A stretch of 64,000 bases of DNA from positions 1 through 64,000 of the forward strand of contig NZ_AWEZ01000062.1 in assembly GCF_000468755.1 (NCBI RefSeq). Reading direction: 5' to 3'. Below are positions 60,009 to 64,000 of the stretch, in pieces. Every line of letters starts with the position of its first letter. Position 1 is the stretch's first letter. Both the position numbers and the translations under genes were made by a program. This stretch comes from Olsenella profusa F0195. Its GTDB lineage: Bacteria > Actinomycetota > Coriobacteriia > Coriobacteriales > Atopobiaceae. The notes under the pieces are model-generated. The model ran no database searches. It was given only the letters and a program-made list of their open reading frames with translations, and was not told the DNA's origin.

Positions 60009-61324
60009 GCGTCCACCTCCCCACGACTCAGTGCGCCCGCCGTGAGCGCCGCGTCCACGAATGCCGGCAGGTGCTCCAGGTGCCAGCTGCGCTGCGCACT
60101 GTCAAAGGTCACGCAGGTCGCCAGCCTCACGCCACCCCCATCCGAAGGCGAGACCTCCGAGAGCGAGCCGATGCACCGCGTTCCGTCGTACAGGCGGTGG
60201 CTCATGACCAGCAGGTCGAGCGCCGTCGCAATCTGTGCCTCGATGACATCGGTGGGCAGATCCATGCCAAAGCGCGCCATGAGCACGAGACGCAGGATCG
60301 CCTCATGGGGGGTACCGGCATGCAGCGTGGTCATGGAGCCGTCGTGCCCCGTGTTCATGGCCTGCAGCATGTCGATGGTCTCCTCCGAGCGGCATTCGCC
60401 CACGATGATGCGGTCGGGACGCATGCGCAGCGAGTTCTTGACCAGGTCGCGAATGCTTACCGCACCGGTCCCCTCTATCGATGCCGCACGCGCCTCAAGG
60501 CGCACCACGTCTGGATGGGACCGGAAGCGCAGTTCGGCGGAGTCCTCGATGGTCACGATGCGCTCCTCGAGGCCAATCTCGCAGGAGAGGGCGTTGAGCA
60601 GCGTCGTCTTGCCAGATCCCGTACCTCCTGCCACGGCGATGTCCTTGCGCAGGGCAACCGCCCACGAGAGCAGCCGCGCATACCATGTGGGAAGTGACCC
60701 CAGGGCTGTCAGCTCGTCAAGGGACGTGATGCGGTTGGAGAACTTCCTGATGGTAATGGCCGGCCCATCCACGGCGACGGGCGGGGCCACGGCGTTCACG
60801 CGGTCACCGTTGGCAAGGCGTGCGTTCACGATGGGGCTTGCCTGGTCGAGCCTGCGTCCCAAGGGCGCCAGGATCTTGTCGACCACCGTGAGGATCTGCT
60901 CGTCCGAGTCAAACACGAGCGGTGCCGTGTACAGCTTGCCGTCCCGCTCGAAGAAGAGCCCGTGCGTCCCGTTGACGACCACCTCGGTTATCGCATCGTC
61001 CTCAAGCAGGCCTTGCAGGGGCCCAAGGCCGCACACGTCATCCAGGGCCTGTCTCACCAGGGCCGCGCGCTCGTCGTCAGCAACGTCCTCGTATCCACCA
61101 GAGTTGAGAATCGCACGACAGGTGACGGCAAGCTCTGCCCGGGAACGCTCGACGTCACGTCCCGTGGCGATACGTGCCACCACATCGAGGCCCAGGCGCT
61201 CCACCAGCGCCTCCTTCAGCCGCGAGCGCAACGCGGCCTGACGCGCACGTCCCTCGGTAGCCTCCATGCCCTCGGACGAAGGACCCTGCCCATCCTGCGC
61301 GCGAACCATATCGAGCAGGGACAT
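59987..61324 (-). CDS. tadA: TadA/CpaF secretion ATPase
   Basis: 445 residues. Walker A VAGGTGSGKTTLLNALS near 236, Asp box IEDSAELRF, Walker B DRIIVGECRSEETIDMLQAM and His box TTLHAGTPHEAILRL match the CpaF/TadA class of hexameric assembly ATPases. GGAGG is 6 nt before the chosen ATG; in-frame upstream codons lie in tadZ and are rejected. It powers Flp assembly. Confidence 0.95.
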   Translation of the reverse strand: MSLLDMVRAQDGQGPSSEGMEATEGRARQAALRSRLKEALVERLGLDVVARIATGRDVERSRAELAVTCRAILNSGGYEDVADDERAALVRQALDDVCGLGPLQGLLEDDAITEVVVNGTHGLFFERDGKLYTAPLVFDSDEQILTVVDKILAPLGRRLDQASPIVNARLANGDRVNAVAPPVAVDGPAITIRKFSNRITSLDELTALGSLPTWYARLLSWAVALRKDIAVAGGTGSGKTTLLNALSCEIGLEERIVTIEDSAELRFRSHPDVVRLEARAASIEGTGAVSIRDLVKNSLRMRPDRIIVGECRSEETIDMLQAMNTGHDGSMTTLHAGTPHEAILRLVLMARFGMDLPTDVIEAQIATALDLLVMSHRLYDGTRCIGSLSEVSPSDGGGVRLATCVTFDSAQRSWHLEHLPAFVDAALTAGALSRGEVDAWKSSVS

Positions 61325-61325
61325 G

Positions 61326-62654
61326 TCAGGCCTCCTTCCTGCGTCCAAAGAGTAGGAAGCGCCTCGGGCGCTCACGCCTGTCGGCATCCGCGCGTGCCGC
61401 ATCGCAATCCGGCAGCTTGCCCAGCTCCGAGAGCATGTGGGCAAGCATGAGGCCTATGGCATTCCCAAAGGCGCCCTCATCCGTCGCGAGGGCGCACACC
61501 TCCCCCGCCGCAGTGAGGTCATCCACATCGGCCCCACCATCGGGCATGTGGAAGACCCGTGCACCCTCTAGGCCCACCTCCGCGCGGCCCAGGGCCAACC
61601 CCTCCTCCCCGTGTGCGGCCGACCAGTTCTCGAGCCGTATGAGCCTGGTGCGCGCGACACCCAGCCGAATGGCCAGGGCACTCACGCGCGCAACCGACGC
61701 AATGGCACGGCTGCCAGGTGGCGAGACCAGCACCAGGCGATCCGTCAGCTGCACCGCCTTGGCAACCGCCACGGTGAAGGTGACCGGGCAGTCAACCAGC
61801 ACCAGATCGAAGCGCTCACGCAGGTAGCCGATGAGGGTTCCGACCTGTGCCATGAGTCCCTCGGCCTCCTCGGGACGCTCGCAGGGACCCCAGAGGAAGA
61901 CGTTCTCCGCGACGCGGACATTCGTGCGTCCCATGGCCTCCCTGGTCAGCTCGCTTCCCGCCAGCTTGCCGAGGTCGCTCCCATGGGCAACGCCAAAGAG
62001 GCTGTTGAGGTTGCCACTGGTGAAGTCGAGGTCGACGAGGGCCACCCGCATGCCCCATGACGAGGCACGGGCCGCGCAGGAGGCGACGACCGTGGTCTTT
62101 CCCACGCCACCCCGCCCCGAGACGAACGTGACCACGGCACCGCCTTGCCGTGTCACGCGTGCCTGCTGGGATTGGGCGAGGGTCTCCCTCACGCGAGATG
62201 CCTTCGTAGGCTGCAGGGCCATCGTCTTGTCTGCAGGGCTCCCTTCCTCCCCCGTTCGCTCCGGGGGCGCCATCGGATGCCTCCGTGCGCGGTTGTGTTG
62301 GTCGTCACCCGTACGAACGGGGGAGCTCGGTGCCGCTGCGTCGATGACACGCGAGATGCCTGCCCGTGCGGCACGTGATCTCAACGAGCCCGAGGGATGC
62401 CTGCACACCAGCACGATCTCGCTCGCACGGCCGTCATGCGCGATGGCGGCGGCAAGGTTGACGTCAGAGATGCCCCGCTCGCTCATGCCCACGATGGCTC
62501 CGACGGAGCCTGGCTCCTCGTCCCTGAAGGCATCACGGAGCTCGCCTGGGCCGCCAACCAGGCAGAGCAGGGAGCCGGGGGAAATGGACCTGAGACTCTC
62601 GCGCAGCTCGCGTCGAGCGGCTGCAGCCGCATATCCCATCCATATGTCAGTCAT
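61326..62654 (-). CDS. tadZ: TadZ/CpaE-like ParA/MinD-fold ATPase
   Basis: 442 residues. The first 120 residues form a receiver-like domain, followed by a polar linker (SPVRTGDDQHNRARRHPM). The ATPase domain has VTFVSGRGGVGKTTVVASCA near 178 (deviant Walker A) and LVDLDFTSGNLNSLFG. TadZ localises the Tad machine to the cell pole in other bacteria. AGGAG is 6 nt before the ATG. Confidence 0.9.
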   Translation of the reverse strand: MTDIWMGYAAAAARRELRESLRSISPGSLLCLVGGPGELRDAFRDEEPGSVGAIVGMSERGISDVNLAAAIAHDGRASEIVLVCRHPSGSLRSRAARAGISRVIDAAAPSSPVRTGDDQHNRARRHPMAPPERTGEEGSPADKTMALQPTKASRVRETLAQSQQARVTRQGGAVVTFVSGRGGVGKTTVVASCAARASSWGMRVALVDLDFTSGNLNSLFGVAHGSDLGKLAGSELTREAMGRTNVRVAENVFLWGPCERPEEAEGLMAQVGTLIGYLRERFDLVLVDCPVTFTVAVAKAVQLTDRLVLVSPPGSRAIASVARVSALAIRLGVARTRLIRLENWSAAHGEEGLALGRAEVGLEGARVFHMPDGGADVDDLTAAGEVCALATDEGAFGNAIGLMLAHMLSELGKLPDCDAARADADRRERPRRFLLFGRRKEA

Positions 62655-62663
62655 GCCCATCTC

Positions 62664-63434
62664 CTACTCCGCCGAGCCCAGCTCGACCGTCGCATGCGAT
62701 TGGATGGAGGGCTCGTCGGCCGCAGCCACCCCCTCCACGGGCTCAGGTGCCCGTGCGTCCCCAGACGTGGCGCTCGCATCCGGCAGCACGGCATCATCGG
62801 CAGGAAGAACGAACTTGAGCGTGCCTGCAGCACTGGCGGCAAGCAGGGCGTCCACATCGTCCGAGGGGGCAGCGACGGTCAGCTGTGCCTGCGCGGCGGA
62901 AGCCGCAAGGCCACTTGCGGAGGGGCCACTCGGCACGCTCAACACCACCACCCCCTCGGCCAGGAGCCGTGCGCTCTCCTTGTCCACCTGATAGGCCCTA
63001 AGGTGTGTGCCAACGGGCACGCCACGCTGTATGCCCAGCTTGTCGGTTACGGGAAGCGTTATGGCAACCATGCCAGAGGGGACCTGTGCCATGGCCTCGT
63101 CCGTACGGAAGCTCGAGTCCGCAACGACGGCGTTCTTGGGAATGGGGCTTGTGACCTCGTGTCCCAGCACGGCATCCAGACTCGTGCAGGCACCCTCGGG
63201 AACAAGGTCCGCTATCCAGTCGCGCATGCCCACATCGGACGCCTCCACGACGTCTCCGGGCTCTAACGCCGCAGTGGCAACCACCACGCTCGCCACATCC
63301 CCGCCGTAACGCGCCACGGCGTCGTTATGCTCCTGAAGTGCCGCAGCGCGAATCGTGTCCGCATAGCCAACGGCCAGCATCGCCACGAGCACCGCACAGG
63401 CACTGGCGAAGACGATCCGAAACCTGAGTGACAT
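62664..63434 (-). CDS. cpaB: CpaB/RcpC-like pilus assembly protein
   Basis: 256 residues. One N-terminal membrane helix (FRIVFASACAVLVAMLAVGY) is followed by a SAF domain (VVVATAALEPGDVVEASDVG) and the CpaB middle (SGMVAITLPVTDKLGIQRGV). It is the first gene of the tad operon. The usual partner secretin is absent, as expected for a single-membrane cell. GGGGGGG is 6 nt before the chosen ATG. Confidence 0.9.
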   Translation of the reverse strand: MSLRFRIVFASACAVLVAMLAVGYADTIRAAALQEHNDAVARYGGDVASVVVATAALEPGDVVEASDVGMRDWIADLVPEGACTSLDAVLGHEVTSPIPKNAVVADSSFRTDEAMAQVPSGMVAITLPVTDKLGIQRGVPVGTHLRAYQVDKESARLLAEGVVVLSVPSGPSASGLAASAAQAQLTVAAPSDDVDALLAASAAGTLKFVLPADDAVLPDASATSGDARAPEPVEGVAAADEPSIQSHATVELGSAE

Positions 63435-63754
63435 GCCCATCCCCCCCGTCATCCCCTGACCACGGTGCGACTCCCCTGCGTGGGAACATTCTCGTAGGCA
63501 GGGGGCCTTGTCAGGAGAGGTTTCTCGGACTTGCTGGCAGCCGTGTCACGCATATCTGCACACGTCTGCGACAAACGAGGGGAAGACCAGGCAGGAACCC
63601 CTACCCGGAGATGTAGGCCACAAAAAACGCCAGGCGCACCTACCGGTGGCGTCTCCATCGGGCAAGGTGACGATATGGGACGCCTCCAGGGCAGCGCGCC
63701 CCATGCATCGGGGCAAACGATCCCGCACGTTCCGTCGCGGCGTGAGTCACATCG
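63435..63754 (-). promoter_or_regulatory. Upstream region of the tad operon with a probable terminator
   Basis: No gene seen in these 320 bp. At 63622-63652 the minus strand reads ACGCCA, 14 nt, TGGCGT followed by TTTTTG, an intrinsic-terminator shape that would close transcription from the DUF2207 fragment. The promoter of the tad operon must lie between that and cpaB, but I cannot pick convincing boxes (a weak TTGTCG occurs near 63574). Confidence 0.45.
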
Positions 63755-64000
63755 CTAGGACGCACCACCGCCGCCGAAGCCATCCTCACCACCGCTGGAG
63801 AACCCACCGCCCCCGCCGGCGTTGGACTCGAATTCGAGGGCGCCTCGTCCGTGATGTCGTGCGCATGGCCTGCCGTGTCATCGGACGCCTGTACCGGCGA
63901 CGTCGAGCTGCCATCCGTGCCGCACCAGACATAGATGGCCATGAGCAAAGGCCTGTTCCAGAGCATGACGTCCTGGGGCGCGGCCTCGCGCAGGCGCGCC
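63755..64000 (-). pseudogene. C-terminal fragment of a second DUF2207 protein, apparently frameshifted
   Basis: Reading in from the right edge, ARLREAAPQDVMLWNRPLLM matches TRLGEAVPHDVVLWNRLLVM of the intact DUF2207 protein. The Gly-rich end expected for the family (AGGGGGFSSGGEDGFGGGGA, then TAG) is present only in another frame, about 90 bases on, and the region between is shorter than in the intact gene. So at least one frameshift and a deletion have occurred, unless the frame in use simply reads on to a TAG at 63640. The 5' part is outside the window. Confidence 0.55.

Noticed and set aside
63435-63754. Cyclic-di-GMP riboswitch before the Tad operon
   Set aside because: I looked for the conserved GEMM-I core and tetraloop-receptor pattern and did not find it in the region on the minus strand.

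Overview
This is a GC-rich bacterial chromosome segment, apart from a few AT-rich regulatory patches. The gene set is a glycyl-radical microcompartment, a SecA-independent Tad pilus without a secretin, EngB, HelD, GlgA, and a conjugative element of the Gram-positive PrgI/VirB4 type. Together with the coding style this points to an anaerobic, host-associated actinobacterium of the Coriobacteriia, perhaps an Olsenella/Atopobium relative. That placement is inference, because no ribosomal RNA gene is in the window.

Region 1 (1-18501, all minus strand): a near-complete choline-utilisation (cut) bacterial microcompartment operon of about 22 closely spaced or overlapping genes. In transcription order it holds a DMT-type transporter, a small protein, two BMC-H shell genes, a degenerate aldehyde dehydrogenase, choline trimethylamine-lyase CutC with every choline-site residue I could check, its activase CutD, a protein with an EutT-like N-terminus, EutJ-like ATPase, a small BMC-like protein, pentameric EutN, PduL, a nearly identical pair of BMC-H genes (one with a 109-residue extension and an internal start), acylating acetaldehyde dehydrogenase, an unusual TPR / nucleotidyltransferase-like / DUF4125 trio, a MerR regulator, alcohol dehydrogenase, two EutS/PduU-type permuted shell proteins and an EutP-like protein cut by the window edge. 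Expected chemistry: choline to trimethylamine plus acetaldehyde, then ethanol and acetyl-CoA, then acetyl phosphate. An AT-rich region (about 18600-18890) holds the likely promoter.

Region 2 (19161-30962): ordinary chromosome. It holds a GIY-YIG protein, XRE and LysR regulators, a DUF3516 helicase, a GNAT acetyltransferase, EngB, HelD-like ATPase, a TMEM175-like channel and glycogen synthase.

Region 3 (31026-51147): a compact integrative conjugative element of about 20.1 kb inserted in the 3' half of tRNA-Phe, with 45-bp attL and attR repeats. It carries a tyrosine integrase, five XRE or XRE-like regulators, an excisionase-like protein, a replication-initiator-like gene with internal iteron-like dyads, VirD4, a Maff2-like protein, PrgI, VirB4, a lysozyme/CHAP hydrolase, VirB6, a MuF-C/PBECR-like protein, a MobA-type relaxase, MobC and a palindrome-rich presumptive oriT. 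A perfect 79-bp inverted repeat, one arm inside the integrase gene and one just after it, could make an on/off switch.

Region 4 (51179-64000, minus strand): a degenerate transposase-like scrap, a DUF2207 membrane protein, an FHA/zinc-ribbon protein, a DUF192 protein, and a Tad/Flp pilus operon (cpaB, tadZ, tadA, tadB, tadC, flp, TadE-like and large pseudopilin genes). The window ends in a frameshifted fragment of a second DUF2207 gene.

The best candidates for undescribed biology are the TPR/NTase-like/DUF4125 trio in the cut operon, the dual-start duplicated shell gene, the aldehyde-dehydrogenase pseudoenzyme, and the 79-bp inverted repeat around the integrase catalytic core.
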